Assembly (NCBI GenBank): GCA_964609795.1 | Contig: CAZSTC010000026.1 | Coordinates: 1 to 32,880, forward strand | Direction: 5' to 3' | Length of the DNA stretch: 32,880 bases | DNA from: UBA1412 sp964609795 | Lineage (GTDB): Bacteria > Verrucomicrobiota > Verrucomicrobiia > Limisphaerales > UBA1412 | Shown here: piece after piece, positions 32,830 through 32,880 of the stretch | Layout: every line of letters starts with the position of its first letter | Position numbering within the stretch: position 1 is the first letter of the stretch | Translations under genes and position numbers: made by a program | The notes under the pieces: generated by a model | Told to the model about the DNA's origin: nothing | The model's database searches: none | Seen by the model: only the letters and a program-made list of their open reading frames with translations

Positions 32830-32880
32830 TGGCACGCCCGTAGGGAGTCGAACCCCAAACCTTCTGATCCGTAGTCAGAC
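32830..32880 (-). tRNA. tRNA-Arg(ACG), 3' part, cut by window end
   Basis: Read on the minus strand, the visible part is the anticodon arm TCTGA-CTACGGA-TCAGA with anticodon ACG. It is followed by variable loop AGGTT, T arm TGGGG-TTCGACT-CCCTA, acceptor strand CGGGCGT, discriminator G and an encoded CCA ending at 32830. All stems pair, apart from one G-T in the T stem. The D arm and 5' acceptor strand lie beyond the window. The accessory islet starts just past its 3' end. Confidence 0.92.

Noticed and set aside
32830..32880. attachment-site direct repeat of the tRNA-Arg 3' end inside the window
   Set aside because: I found no second copy of GTTCGACTCCC or its complement near 29-32.8 kb; a repeat could lie outside the window.
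1..32880. CRISPR arrays, prophage or complete insertion sequences
   Set aside because: No regularly spaced repeats, cas genes, phage structural genes, integrase or transposase are visible anywhere.

Overview
The window reads as a chromosomal segment from a PVC-group bacterium, most likely Verrucomicrobiota of the Opitutia/Puniceicoccales type. This placement is inferred from gene content (a tandem nucleoside diphosphate kinase of about 390 residues, an ECF sigma/anti-sigma/secreted helical protein operon, many small lipoproteins, Rhs remnants) and has not been tested by phylogeny. Base composition looks moderate, and turns clearly AT-rich near the right end. Many genes have no recognisable Shine-Dalgarno sequence, so several starts rest on signal peptides and family alignments.

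Layout. 1-4887 (+): a secreted GH29 alpha-L-fucosidase with a discoidin-like domain, a Xaa-Pro aminopeptidase, an HD-containing CCA-adding type nucleotidyltransferase and PgpA. 4901-6926 (-): an operon of homoserine dehydrogenase, a small lipoprotein and an FtsB/DivIC-like protein. 7053-9942 (+): a secreted protein with a charged tail, a two-domain NDK whose first domain has lost the catalytic histidine, and YjbQ. 9978-10772 (-): a lipoprotein. 10865-13538 (+): a SurA-like chaperone, HemW and a lipoprotein, tightly packed. 13543-14646 (-) and 14843-16405 (+): a sialidase-fold secreted protein and an ArnT-like membrane glycosyltransferase, diverging around a perfect 10-bp palindrome. 16544-18043 (-): a sialate O-acetylesterase-like enzyme with its own terminator. 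18230-20848 (-): an ECF sigma factor, an anti-sigma-like membrane protein and a secreted protein with a Gly/Pro-rich middle. 20993-22941 (+): bacterioferritin with a terminator, then a GlcD-type FAD oxidase. 22953-29526 (-): an MsbA-like ABC exporter, a Gfo/Idh/MocA oxidoreductase, a sugar-phosphate-isomerase-like TIM barrel and ValS.

The last 3.3 kb (about 29.6-32.88 kb) is different. It begins with a repeat-bearing non-coding stretch and an AT-rich spacer, and holds a HEAT-like lipoprotein, a 58-codon internal piece of an Rhs protein, a membrane protein with a GspG-like motif and two very small ORFs. It ends at a tRNA-Arg(ACG) gene that runs off the window. It looks like a decayed or reshuffled accessory islet next to a tRNA and is the best place to look for something undescribed.

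The fucosidase, the sialidase-fold protein and the sialate esterase-like enzyme together suggest foraging on fucosylated and sialylated glycans, possibly host mucin. The rest is mostly housekeeping: tRNA maturation and charging, envelope biogenesis, haem and iron handling, and amino acid synthesis.
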